This document shows positions 28,413-36,541 of a stretch of 64,000 nt of DNA, piece after piece. Each line of letters starts with the position of its first letter. Positions within the stretch are counted from its first letter, which is position 1. Position numbers and translations under genes: made by a program. This DNA is from Novosphingobium sp. KA1 (GTDB lineage: Bacteria; Pseudomonadota; Alphaproteobacteria; Sphingomonadales; Sphingomonadaceae): contig NZ_CP021247.1 in the NCBI RefSeq assembly GCF_017309955.1, positions 186,001 to 250,000 of the forward strand, read 5' to 3'. A model generated the notes under the pieces. It ran no database searches and was not told the origin of the DNA. It was given only the letters and a program-made list of their open reading frames with translations.

Positions 28413-30173
28413 TCAGTCGCGCTTGCCGCCGAACGCCCCCGCCATATAGACCGGGTCGAGCGGATGATTGGGATCGACCCCCTGCACGCCGCCGAACATC
28501 GCCGCCATCTCGGCAGCATCGGGTCCGTAAAATGAACCGTCGAGCCAGGCCGAGCCACGGAAGCGATCAAACTCGATGTTACCCGTAAACTTCGCCCCGA
28601 ACTGGGTCGCCGAGAAGCCGTAACTTCCGAAATCGACGATGCGACCGTTGGCGCGGTTGACGCCGCTGATGTCCAGCGTTCCGACCGGGGAGGCAGCATT
28701 GCCAAAGTCGACCGACATGTGGGCAGTGCCACCCAGATCGAACCCATCGGTGGTGTTGGCGCCAATGCCGATAAGCGTGGCCGTGTACGTCGCCCTGCCG
28801 GATGACGGGAACGACACGGTGGGCACCCCAAAGTGGAAATACTCTCGATAGGTTCCCCATCCGTTTACGGCACCATCGGGGTTCGCTTGTTGGTAGTAGC
28901 CGAACGACGCATAGGTGAGCTTGATTTCGGGGTTGGCCGAGCCGACCCGATAGAGATTGAGAGACGCACCTGCGCCATTGTCGTAAGTCGTGAAGCGTCC
29001 GTCCGCACTTGTGGCCGCCTGGCTCGCCAGAAAGCGCACCGTACGATCGTAGGAATCGGAGTAGCTCCAGCTAGGCCCCTCCGCCTCGTATCGCAGGTCG
29101 GCACCATCGCGAGCCGGCCACGAATATCCCATCAACGTACCATCGGCAGTGGACTCGTGGACCCACATTTGCGCAGCATAGAGGACAAAATCCTGACTGA
29201 CGTTCAGGTTGACGAGATTGGTGTTGACCCCGGTGGTGCCCTTGCGCCCCATCACGGTCCCGACAATCCCACCATTTCCGGACGTGCCTTTACCATAAAA
29301 GGCAGCGCCGACTTCTTCGCTCTCGGGTCCGTAGAAGCGCCCATCGAAGGTACCGCTAAAGCCCGTCGTCGTGGCAAGCGAGAAATTGCCGCTAAACGCA
29401 TTGCCCGACGCCATTGCCCCGGATCCCCGGAAGGCTGAAGGATAGAACCAGGACGAGCCATCAGACCAGTTCTCGCTAACCCCGACATCGACCAGCATCT
29501 GCCCGGAACCGAAGTCGACCGAGAGATTGCCTGCACCGGCGTAGGAGGTAAGTCCCGCCGATCCCAATAGAACGACATCGTAAGTCCCGGCCCCACTGCG
29601 CGGAAGGTTCGCATCCGGGGTTTCGACGCCATAAGTGAAAGCGTCGATCGTGCCGTCGACCTTGCTGCTGTCCTGTCGGGTCCGCTCCCAGAAGCCGGAG
29701 CCGACATATTGGTAATTCAGGGCACCCGAGGTACCGGGCTTCGTCAGCAGAAGGCTGTCTTGGGTGTCCCCCTTCTTGCGCGAGTAGGTAACCTGATCGG
29801 CGTTCTGGTTATCGATATCCGCATTCGTGAAAGTCTGTGATCTCCCCGCCGTCGATACCGTATACCCCCCGGTCTTCGCGTCATACCCGAAAGTGAGGCT
29901 GGCTTTAGCAGCCGTCACTTTCGGTGCATCGCCGTTCAACGGATAGCTGCCAGTGCCGGTGGCCGCGTTGTTTGTAAAACTCTCGCTGACAAGCGGAGCG
30001 ACGAGATCTTCGTTCGTGGGCGTAGGTGTCGGCGTAGGCGCCGGAGTAGGCGCCGGAGTGGGCGCCGGCGTGCTGTTGACGTCGCCGCCGCCGCCACCGC
30101 AGGCGGCCAGCATCAGGCTCAGCGTCGTCAGCGAAGTCATCGTGGCAAGCTTAAGAGGTCGCACCCTCGTCAT
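28413..30173 (-). CDS. TbpB-like surface lipoprotein, two-lobed
   Basis: This 586-residue lipoprotein has lipobox LAAC, with Cys near residue 24, then GGGGGDVNS and a (Ala-Pro-Thr-Pro)n linker. The body shows the transferrin-binding-protein-B barrel signature twice: FSGTFDGRFYGPESEEVGAAFYGKG...VMGRKG near 290-330, and WLDGSFYGPDAAEMAAMFGG near 560. The second ends the protein with GAFGGKRD. TbpB-like proteins are exposed on the cell surface by Slam, whose gene lies upstream. The ligand is unknown; heme, iron protein or another host/environment protein are possibilities. It is the last gene of the slam operon, with 55 bases to the gene before it. The leader is identical in DNA to that of its neighbour. 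Confidence 0.8.
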   Translation of the reverse strand: MTRVRPLKLATMTSLTTLSLMLAACGGGGGDVNSTPAPTPAPTPAPTPTPTPTNEDLVAPLVSESFTNNAATGTGSYPLNGDAPKVTAAKASLTFGYDAKTGGYTVSTAGRSQTFTNADIDNQNADQVTYSRKKGDTQDSLLLTKPGTSGALNYQYVGSGFWERTRQDSSKVDGTIDAFTYGVETPDANLPRSGAGTYDVVLLGSAGLTSYAGAGNLSVDFGSGQMLVDVGVSENWSDGSSWFYPSAFRGSGAMASGNAFSGNFSLATTTGFSGTFDGRFYGPESEEVGAAFYGKGTSGNGGIVGTVMGRKGTTGVNTNLVNLNVSQDFVLYAAQMWVHESTADGTLMGYSWPARDGADLRYEAEGPSWSYSDSYDRTVRFLASQAATSADGRFTTYDNGAGASLNLYRVGSANPEIKLTYASFGYYQQANPDGAVNGWGTYREYFHFGVPTVSFPSSGRATYTATLIGIGANTTDGFDLGGTAHMSVDFGNAASPVGTLDISGVNRANGRIVDFGSYGFSATQFGAKFTGNIEFDRFRGSAWLDGSFYGPDAAEMAAMFGGVQGVDPNHPLDPVYMAGAFGGKRD

Positions 30174-30203
30174 GAACTCTTCCCCTGTTGCGATCAGAAT
30201 GCC
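30046..30203 (-). repeat. 158-bp perfect direct repeat, copy 1 (lipoprotein leader)
   Basis: Identical base for base to 31043-31200. It covers the ribosome-binding site, the ATG, the lipoprotein signal and the start of the Pro-rich linker of the first-listed lipoprotein. It also includes a GGCATTCTGA remnant of the slam 3' end. Confidence 0.9.
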
Positions 30204-30228
30204 TTCTTCAGCAGTTCCCATCACGCCA

Positions 30229-31170
30229 TTAACGCTTGCGACCGACAACGACGCCCGAAGCGCTGTAATCTGTTCCATTGGCGAACCAGGAATAGCCCAT
30301 TTCCACCCCCTTGGGACCGAACAGTGCCCCAGCAAACGCCCCCGCTCCGGTGCTTCCGGACAGGTTGCCGCTAAAACCGGAACCACCCGCTTCAAGTGTA
30401 CCTGTGCCGGAAAAGCTGCCGAAATTACGGGCTTGTCCCGTCTGCGGTGACCAGGAATTGAGATTAAGCGCAGTAGCAACCGTGCCACTGGCGAAATTGA
30501 CCGAGAAATTCGCGGTCCCGCCGGGTAAACCATCAGACGAAGGCGTCAGGACGTAAGTCGTACCATCCGCCAGTACCGTGCCGGCAACCATTGTCTGGTA
30601 CTGAGCAGCACCGACTTTGGGAACGTCGTCCTTCTGGGTGCGGATCCCACTCACGAAAATGTTCTGCCGGCTTGCGATAAGCTCATCCGCCCGTACCGTA
30701 TGGTCCCATGTTCCATACATCGTGTAACTGAGCACAACGTTGTTCACCGATGCCTTGTTGACGATCACCACGTCCGTAGCGGTCGCCGAACTGCTACCGT
30801 ACCATTTCCTCATGGTGTTCGACAGCGTCGTATCTCGGTTTGCCTCGCTCAAGGTCACGGAGTAACCTTCCGGCGCAACCAGGACGTAAGTCCCCGCCTT
30901 CTCGCTGTAGGTGATCGAAATCCCCGCGCCCGGGGTGTGGATCACCGATGAGCTTCCGTTTCCGGCCCATCTGGACACGTTGACATTGGCCGCGTCGAGT
31001 ACCTGTTCACCGCTCAAGGTGTCGAGGGTCTGATAGGTGGGCGTAGGCGCCGGAGTGGGCGCCGGCGTGCTGTTGACGTCGCCGCCGCCGCCACCGCAGG
31101 CGGCCAGCATCAGGCTCAGCGTCGTCAGCGAAGTCATCGTGGCAAGCTTAAGAGGTCGCACCCTCGTCAT
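30229..31170 (-). CDS. TbpB-like surface lipoprotein, single-lobed
   Basis: This 313-residue lipoprotein has its first 40-odd residues identical to those of its downstream neighbour: lipobox LAAC, GGGGGDVNS and an APTP linker. One TbpB-type barrel is seen at the C-terminus, with FSGTGTLEAGGSGFSGNLSG, AGALFGPKGVEMGYSWFANG and a final GVVVGRKR. It is the expected cargo of the Slam protein encoded just upstream: its ATG at 31170 lies 20 bases after the slam stop, with AGGGGAAG as Shine-Dalgarno. The middle part (residues 45-200) resembles the handle domain only loosely. The ligand is unknown. Confidence 0.8.
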   Translation of the reverse strand: MTRVRPLKLATMTSLTTLSLMLAACGGGGGDVNSTPAPTPAPTPTYQTLDTLSGEQVLDAANVNVSRWAGNGSSSVIHTPGAGISITYSEKAGTYVLVAPEGYSVTLSEANRDTTLSNTMRKWYGSSSATATDVVIVNKASVNNVVLSYTMYGTWDHTVRADELIASRQNIFVSGIRTQKDDVPKVGAAQYQTMVAGTVLADGTTYVLTPSSDGLPGGTANFSVNFASGTVATALNLNSWSPQTGQARNFGSFSGTGTLEAGGSGFSGNLSGSTGAGAFAGALFGPKGVEMGYSWFANGTDYSASGVVVGRKR

Positions 31171-31200
31171 GAACTCTTCCCCTGTTGCGATCAGAATGCC
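31043..31200 (-). repeat. 158-bp perfect direct repeat, copy 2 (lipoprotein leader)
   Basis: Original-looking copy: its distal end overlaps the last ten bases of the slam coding sequence (GGCATTCTGA, including the stop). The same ten bases reappear without a gene attached in copy 1, which shows the direction of the duplication. Confidence 0.9.
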
Positions 31201-32579
31201 GAAGTGATGCCGAATTCGGCAGCCACGCGGCGGTAGTCGTAGATTTCGATGGTCGAACGGTTGCGCTCCCAGCGCAGGCGCACCAGCGGCGCGAAAGTGC
31301 CGACGTGGAGCGCACGCAAGGTCGCCGCGATGCTGGCCGAGTAGCGATCCTCCATCCGCCGTTTCGGATAGAGGAACAGCCGCTCGTCCGCTTCCAGCCG
31401 GCTGTAGCCCAGGGTGCCGACCAGCGTCGTGCGGCCCAGTTCGCGGAACAGGTAGGCCGAGACGCCGCCGCTCGCCAGCGAGTAGCCCGGATCGCGCACC
31501 GCCTCGCGGAACCCGTAGACCTGCAGGCCGCCGCCGAGCCGCGCCGAGAAGGCGCGGTCGAGGCTGGCCGAGAGCGTGTAGTCCCAGCCGGTCTGCAAGG
31601 GGTTGCGGCGGTTGTCGACATGGCTGGCCCCGCCCTCGACCCGCAGCTGTCCGCGCTTGCCCATCGGGTGCTGGATCGCCGCCGTGCCGCCCAGGCCCAG
31701 CGAATAGGGATCGAGCCCGTACCAGCGCCAGGTCGGCCCGGCCGACAGCGTCACCAGATCGCGGCCCGAGGTGAACTGCGGCCCGCTCTGCAGCGCCAGC
31801 GAGATGTCGTCGAAGCGGCTTTGCCGGTAGAGCGTCGCGCTGGTCGACAGCCGCGTCATCAGTTCGGCGCCCCGGGTCAGCCCCAGCCGGACATAGCCCT
31901 GCCCGCGCAAGTTGACGCCGAGCCCGGACCTGGCCTGGGCATCCTCGTCCAGCGTGAAATCGCCGATCACGGTGCCCAGCTTGTCGCCCCGGGTCGCGCG
32001 GTTGATGTTGCTGTCGGGCGCCAGCGCAAACTCGACCGAGCCGCCAAACGGCTTGTTCGCGGTGAGCGCGCGGCTGTAGAAGCGGACCAGCTGCTCGACT
32101 TCGGGCGGCAGGCCCGAGGCCGAGGCGGCGCGCAGTTCGCGGCGGGCGGCGGCCAGGTTGCCCATCTGCGCCTGCATGCGCGCCAGTTCGAGACGCACGC
32201 GCGCCGCGCCCGGCTTGTCGTCGAGAATCCGCCGCAGTTCGAGCGCGGCGTCGCCGTAGCGGCGCTGCTGGTCGCCCAGCATCATGGCCAGGCGGAAACG
32301 CGCCTCGGTGCGGATTTCGAGGTCGGGGTCCTGGGTCAGCGCGCGGTAGGCGGCCTCGGCCGTGGCGAAGTCCCCACGCGCGCGCGCCTCGTCAGCCAGC
32401 GCAAAGACTTGCGCGGCGGAAAAGTTTCCGGTGGCGGCTTGCGGGCCGGTCGCCAGCCCTGCGGCAGGCGCGGGTCCGGTATCGGCAGGCGCTGCCGCCC
32501 CGTCACCCGGATCCTGCGCACACGCGCCGGTTGCGAGGCCCGCCAAGACCGCCGCAACCAGCCAATGTCGAATGGAAAT
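31191..32579 (-). CDS. Slam-type surface lipoprotein assembly modifier
   Basis: This outer-membrane protein of about 462 residues has the Slam architecture. A signal peptide ends near GACAQ. A TPR-like periplasmic region follows at about 55-155 (AQVFALADEARARGDFATAEAAYRAL, RFRLAMMLGD, ELARMQAQMGNLAAARRELR). A DUF560-type beta-barrel follows to the C-terminal phenylalanine (FGITSAF). Slam proteins move TbpB-like lipoproteins to the cell surface, and two such genes follow directly. No canonical start precedes the signal peptide: the frame opens at a TAA, and the best candidate is an ATT at 32579 with CAGGGG six bases upstream. A TTG at 32546 would remove most of the signal. Confidence 0.82.
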   Translation of the reverse strand: MSIRHWLVAAVLAGLATGACAQDPGDGAAAPADTGPAPAAGLATGPQAATGNFSAAQVFALADEARARGDFATAEAAYRALTQDPDLEIRTEARFRLAMMLGDQQRRYGDAALELRRILDDKPGAARVRLELARMQAQMGNLAAARRELRAASASGLPPEVEQLVRFYSRALTANKPFGGSVEFALAPDSNINRATRGDKLGTVIGDFTLDEDAQARSGLGVNLRGQGYVRLGLTRGAELMTRLSTSATLYRQSRFDDISLALQSGPQFTSGRDLVTLSAGPTWRWYGLDPYSLGLGGTAAIQHPMGKRGQLRVEGGASHVDNRRNPLQTGWDYTLSASLDRAFSARLGGGLQVYGFREAVRDPGYSLASGGVSAYLFRELGRTTLVGTLGYSRLEADERLFLYPKRRMEDRYSASIAATLRALHVGTFAPLVRLRWERNRSTIEIYDYRRVAAEFGITSAF

Positions 32580-32703
32580 ATCGCACCCCTGTTTGTCAGG
32601 GCGTTACGATAAAAACCAAGTACTTGTCCATATGCATGCAGGAAAATCGGCCCGGATACAGCGGTGCCAACAGCAATTGTCACCGTTACATTCCGCCGAG
32701 GCA

Positions 32704-32759
32704 GGTAACGCGCCCGGTTACGCGCCCCGGTTACGCCCCCCGGTTACACGCCCGGTTAT
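32704..32759. repeat. Degenerate tandem CCCGGTTACGC repeats
   Basis: Five imperfect copies of a C-rich GGTTAC unit lie in tandem between slam and the globin gene and run into the globin stop codon. Spacing is 11-14 bases. Confidence 0.6.
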
Positions 32760-33205
32760 GGGGCTGCCTGCTCCGCATAAAGCTCGGCTTCCTTGCCGAT
32801 CAGGATATCGGCCAGGAACCAGTAGGCCTCGCCCCAGGCGGCCAGCACCTCGTCGCTCGCCGCCTCGCCCAGCACGTCGCGGATCGCGGGCAGCAGCGCC
32901 TCGGCCACCAGCGGATAGTGCTCGGCCCTGACGCCGGTATCGACATGGCGCTGGACCATGCGGGCAACCGCGCCGGTAAGGTTCTGCAGCTTGTCGACGT
33001 TCTGCGCATACCCAAGGATCGCGGCGGCGAGACGGCGCGGCTGCTCGCCCGATTCCTGCGCGGCCTGGTCGAACATCGCGCGCACGCCCTCGTTCTGGAA
33101 CAATCGCTCGTACATGCGGGTGGTGATCGTCACGCCATGCTCCTGGAGCGCGGGCGCGGTGGCCTTGATCGTGGCGATCGTGGTTTCGCTGAGAGGAGCT
33201 GCCAT
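32756..33205 (-). CDS. Single-domain globin of the flavohemoglobin type
   Basis: This 149-residue globin corresponds to the heme domain of Hmp without the FAD/NAD reductase domain. The key residues line up: Tyr32 (B10, MYERLF), Gln55 (E7, SGEQPRR) and proximal His87 (F8, RHVDTGV). The following YPLVAEALLPAIRDVLG is also typical. Such proteins bind NO or O2 and can act as NO dioxygenases with a separate reductase. The ATG at 33205 follows GAGAGGAG. It is divergent from the nsrR-like gene, with a shared palindrome between them, so NO-dependent derepression is likely. Confidence 0.88.
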   Translation of the reverse strand: MAAPLSETTIATIKATAPALQEHGVTITTRMYERLFQNEGVRAMFDQAAQESGEQPRRLAAAILGYAQNVDKLQNLTGAVARMVQRHVDTGVRAEHYPLVAEALLPAIRDVLGEAASDEVLAAWGEAYWFLADILIGKEAELYAEQAAP

Positions 33206-33232
33206 GGTCCGACTCGTCCTTGTCCTGCTAAA

Positions 33233-33253
33233 AGATGCAAACTGGATGCATCT
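33233..33253. promoter_or_regulatory. nsrR box: Putative NsrR operator
   Basis: AGATGCA-N7-TGCATCT is a perfect 7-bp inverted repeat, and the AAGATGCA half agrees with the NsrR consensus. A weaker GATG...CATC pair follows at about 33271-33290 near the nsrR start. Both lie in the 94-bp gap between the globin and nsrR genes. Confidence 0.7.
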
Positions 33254-33299
33254 ATACGTGGCGACAGAAAGATGTAAATAGGGAGCATCATTTAAGGAG

Positions 33300-33725
33300 A
33301 TGCCCGTGCGCCTCACCGCGCATACCGACTACGCGCTGCGCATCCTGCTCCATGCCGCGATGGATCCCGAGCAGTTGCTGTCGATCGCCCAGGTGGCGCA
33401 GGCCCATGCGATCTCGCGCAACCATGCGATGAAAGTGGTGAATGTGCTGGGCAATGCCGGCCTCCTGGAGACGGTGCGCGGGCGCGGCGGCGGCTTTCGC
33501 CTCGGCCGCGCCGCACAGGACATCACGCTGGGCGAAGTGGTGCGGCTGACCGAACCCCATCTGCAGCCGGCCGATTGCGGCAACTGCCTGCTGCAGGCGG
33601 CCTGCGGGCTGACCGGCCTGCTGCGCCAGGCGGTCGGCGCCTTTCTCGCCGAACTGGATCGCCACACGCTGGCCGATGCCGCCGCGGGCACCCGCCTGCC
33701 GTTCATGCTAACGCCGCGCGCATGA
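33300..33725 (+). CDS. nsrR: Rrf2-family NO-sensing repressor, NsrR type
   Basis: This 141-residue Rrf2 regulator has a winged helix (TDYALRILLHAAM, ISRNHAMKVVNVLGNAG, GRGGGFRLG) and three cysteines, Cys93, Cys96 and Cys102 in CGNCLLQAAC. The NsrR proteins use three Cys to hold an iron-sulfur cluster that reacts with NO. The spacing and the divergent globin gene support NsrR rather than IscR or RsrR. The ATG at 33300 follows AAGGAG. Confidence 0.9.
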   Translation: MPVRLTAHTDYALRILLHAAMDPEQLLSIAQVAQAHAISRNHAMKVVNVLGNAGLLETVRGRGGGFRLGRAAQDITLGEVVRLTEPHLQPADCGNCLLQAACGLTGLLRQAVGAFLAELDRHTLADAAAGTRLPFMLTPRA

Positions 33726-33788
33726 AATAATCCTCACCGGGAACCTTCGGCATCCCCGTGCGTTTCACGATAAAGAGGAGAGAATGCC

Positions 33789-33950
33789 ATGAATATCGGT
33801 GCCGAGATTCCGTTTCGCCGCAGCCATTTTGCGCGGCGTACGGGCTCGCTCATTTTCGACCGCCAGCGCGAAGACCGCCTGCGCCAGAGCACCGAGGGTG
33901 AACAGGCCCCGATGCGGATCTGGTCGAACGGTCGCTTCCGGCCGAACTGA
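33789..33950 (+). CDS. 53-residue basic small protein
   Basis: This short frame has a very good Shine-Dalgarno (GAGGAG, 33775-33780) eight bases before the ATG at 33789. The product is rich in Arg (MNIGAEIPFRRSHFARRTG, then IFDRQREDRLRQ and a tail WSNGRFRPN). No signal peptide or membrane segment is seen. I do not recognise a family. It lies 63 bases after the nsrR stop on the same strand. Confidence 0.5.
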   Translation: MNIGAEIPFRRSHFARRTGSLIFDRQREDRLRQSTEGEQAPMRIWSNGRFRPN

Positions 33951-34281
33951 CGGCGCACCCGCACAAGGCACCGACCTAGCCGAGATCCCCCGGCGGCGGC
34001 GCAAGTCCTGAATGAAGGCGCCTGGCTTCAGGGCCTTGATGACAGGAACGGGTGACCGTCGACGCGCCGGAGCGCAACAAGCTTGCGCTCCGGCGTTGCC
34101 ATGCTTGGCATATGCAAAAGCCCGAATGGCATGTTGCGCAATCACGCGCACCCGCCCCGGCAAGCGCTTGCAAGCCCCGGTTTTCTGCGCTTCAACCCGT
34201 TCACCGACCAATCGCGGCACCCCGCACCCCCGGCGCGATCCCTCGCGCCCCGCCCGGTGCCGCCGTCAGGAGAACTGATCG
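33951..34281. other. Non-coding stretch with a 13-bp hairpin
   Basis: No convincing gene. A perfect 13-bp palindrome at 34064-34095 (CGCCGGAGCGCAA, six-base loop, TTGCGCTCCGGCG) could end the preceding transcript, but there is no T tract. The rest probably holds the promoter of the M3 peptidase. Confidence 0.55.
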
Positions 34282-36450
34282 ATGAAGACCCGGCTTATGG
34301 CCGCCGCCGCCCCGCTCGTACTCGGCGCCGGCCTGCTTGGAGGCATGCCTATGACTGCCCTTGCCAAGGATGCTCCGGCCAAGGATGCTGCCGCCGCTGC
34401 CTACAGCGGCCCCTTCGCGCAGCCGAGCGCCCTGCCCTTCCACGCCCCGGACTTCGCCCAGTACAAGGACAGCGACTGGCAGCCCGCCATCGAGGCCGCG
34501 ATTGCCCAGAAGCGCGCCGAGATCGCCGCGATCGCCGGTAGCAAGGCCAAGCCCAGCTTCCAGAACACCGTCGTTGCCATGGAACGCGCCGGCGGCATGT
34601 ACGACCGCGTCTCCAACGTGTTCGGCCAGCTCACCTCGGCCAATACCAATGACACGCTGGACGCCGCCGAAACCGCGCTGAGCCCGCAGATTTCCGCGCT
34701 CAACGACGATATCTACCTCAACGACGCCCTGTTCGCCCGCGTCAAGGCGGTGCACGACAGCGCCGCCGGCAAGGCGCTGAAGGGCGAGGACGCGATGCTG
34801 CTGTCCACCACGTACGCGCGCTTCGTCAATCGCGGCGCGCTGCTGGCGCCTGCGCAGAAGGCGCAGCTCAAGGAGCTCAACCTCGAGATCGCGACGCTGG
34901 AGACCAAGTTCTCGCAGACGCTGACCAACGGCACCGCCGCCCATGCGGCGGTGTTTGACAATGCCGCCGAACTCAAGGGCATGAGCGCGGACGCCATCGC
35001 CGCGGCCGCCAAGCGTGCCACCGATCTGGGCAAGCCCGGCAAGTACGTGATCCCGCTGCTCAACTTCACCCAGCAGCCGGCGCTGACCGAGCTTCAGAAC
35101 CGCGATGCGCGCAAGAAGCTGTTCGAGGCCAGCGTGACCCGCACCAGTTCGGGCGACCAGTTCGACACCACCGGCATCGTCAGCCAGCTGGCGGTGGCGC
35201 GCGCCAAGAAGGCCCGGCTGCTCGGCAAGCCCGACTTCGCCACGCTGCAGATGTACAGCAGCATGGTCACCTCGCCAAAGCAGGCGATGGACTTCATGAA
35301 GGGCTTTGTCCCCGCCCTGCGCGCCCGCCAGGACAGCGAGGCGGCGCTGCTCACCGCGGCCGCCAGGGCCGACGGCGTGACCGGCGATCTCCAGCCCTGG
35401 GACTGGAGCTACTACGCCGAGAAGGTGCGCAAGGCGAAGTACGACCTCGACGAAAGCGCCATCAAGCCGTACTTCGAAGTGTGGAACGTGCTGGAAAACG
35501 GCGTTTTCTACGCCGCCACGCAGACGTACGGCATCACCTTCAAGCGCCGCACCGACCTTTCGGGCTACCACCCCTCGATGCGTGTCTACGAAGTGTTCGA
35601 CAAGGACGGCTCGTCGCTGGCGCTGTTCTACTATGACCCGTTCTCGCGCCCCAACAAGAAGGGCGGCGCCTGGATGAACAACTTCGTCGACCAGTCCTAC
35701 CTCACCGGCAACAAGCCGGTCATCGTCAACACGCTGAACATCGACCCGCCTGCCGACGGCCAGCCGCCGCTCGCCAGCTGGGACAACGTGACGACGATGT
35801 TCCACGAATTCGGCCACGCCCTCCACGGCTTCTTCGCCAGCCAGAAGTACCCCTCGCTCTCGGGCACCAGCACCGCGCGCGACTTCGTGGAGTTCCCCAG
35901 CCAGTTCAACGAGAACTTCGCCACCGTGCCGCAAGTGCTGCAGCACTATGCCAGGCACTACCAGACCGGCGCACCGCTGCCGGACGGCCTGCTCGACAAG
36001 ATCGAGGCGGCGGGCAAGTTCAACCAGAGCGTGGCGCTGGGCGAGACGCTGACTTCGGCGATGCTCGACATGTCGTGGCACACGCTGACGCCCGAGGAGG
36101 CCGCGCAGCCGCCGATGGCCTTCGAGGCCAAGGCGCTGGCCGAGACCGGCCTGCGCACCGACCTCATCCCGCCGCGCTACAAGACCCCGTACTTCCGCCA
36201 TATCTGGGACAACGGTTATGCGGCGGGCTACTACGCCTACATCTGGACCGAAGTGCTGGCGCACGACGGCTGGGCCTGGGTGGTGAAGAACGGCGGCATG
36301 ACCCGCGCCAATGGCGACCACATCCGCGCCAGCTTCCTTGGCCAGGGCCACTCGAAGGACTTCGCGGTGATGTACCGCGACTTCACCGGCCACGACCCGA
36401 GCGTCGAGCCGATGCTCGAAGCCCGCGGCCTGACCGCTGGCCAGAAGTAG
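34282..36450 (+). CDS. dcp: M3-family peptidyl-dipeptidase, secreted
   Basis: This 722-residue exported metallopeptidase of the Dcp/oligopeptidase A family has a signal peptide (LGGMPMTALAKD), the long helical N-terminal part and the zinc motif HEFGH at 508-512. A second glutamate in FNENFATVP follows about 30 residues later. The C-terminal GYAAGYYAYIWTEVLAHDGW region is characteristic. Dcp cuts dipeptides from the C-terminus of short peptides, here probably in the periplasm. The ATG at 34282 follows AGGAGAA. A terminator follows the stop. Confidence 0.93.
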   Translation: MKTRLMAAAAPLVLGAGLLGGMPMTALAKDAPAKDAAAAAYSGPFAQPSALPFHAPDFAQYKDSDWQPAIEAAIAQKRAEIAAIAGSKAKPSFQNTVVAMERAGGMYDRVSNVFGQLTSANTNDTLDAAETALSPQISALNDDIYLNDALFARVKAVHDSAAGKALKGEDAMLLSTTYARFVNRGALLAPAQKAQLKELNLEIATLETKFSQTLTNGTAAHAAVFDNAAELKGMSADAIAAAAKRATDLGKPGKYVIPLLNFTQQPALTELQNRDARKKLFEASVTRTSSGDQFDTTGIVSQLAVARAKKARLLGKPDFATLQMYSSMVTSPKQAMDFMKGFVPALRARQDSEAALLTAAARADGVTGDLQPWDWSYYAEKVRKAKYDLDESAIKPYFEVWNVLENGVFYAATQTYGITFKRRTDLSGYHPSMRVYEVFDKDGSSLALFYYDPFSRPNKKGGAWMNNFVDQSYLTGNKPVIVNTLNIDPPADGQPPLASWDNVTTMFHEFGHALHGFFASQKYPSLSGTSTARDFVEFPSQFNENFATVPQVLQHYARHYQTGAPLPDGLLDKIEAAGKFNQSVALGETLTSAMLDMSWHTLTPEEAAQPPMAFEAKALAETGLRTDLIPPRYKTPYFRHIWDNGYAAGYYAYIWTEVLAHDGWAWVVKNGGMTRANGDHIRASFLGQGHSKDFAVMYRDFTGHDPSVEPMLEARGLTAGQK

Positions 36451-36459
36451 GAACGAACA

Positions 36460-36489
36460 AACGGGCAGGCCGGAACCTGCCCGTTTTTT
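36460..36489 (+). terminator. Rho-independent terminator after dcp
   Basis: A 10-bp stem AACGGGCAGG/CCTGCCCGTT with a six-base loop, followed by further T's. It lies between the convergent dcp and recN genes. Confidence 0.9.
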
Positions 36490-36492
36490 CAT

Positions 36493-36541
36493 GCGGTTTT
36501 CCGAATCGTCAGGTGATCCCGCCTGATTGGGAAACGCCCTA
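36493..36541 (-). repeat. Palindromic repeat, family C, copy 1 (3' end of recN)
   Basis: Read on the minus strand it starts at the TAG stop of recN. It shares with the element at 63081-63125 the core CCAATCAGG-nGG-n4-ACCTGA-nGA-n-TCGGAAAA. The two arms form a hairpin. Confidence 0.75.
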
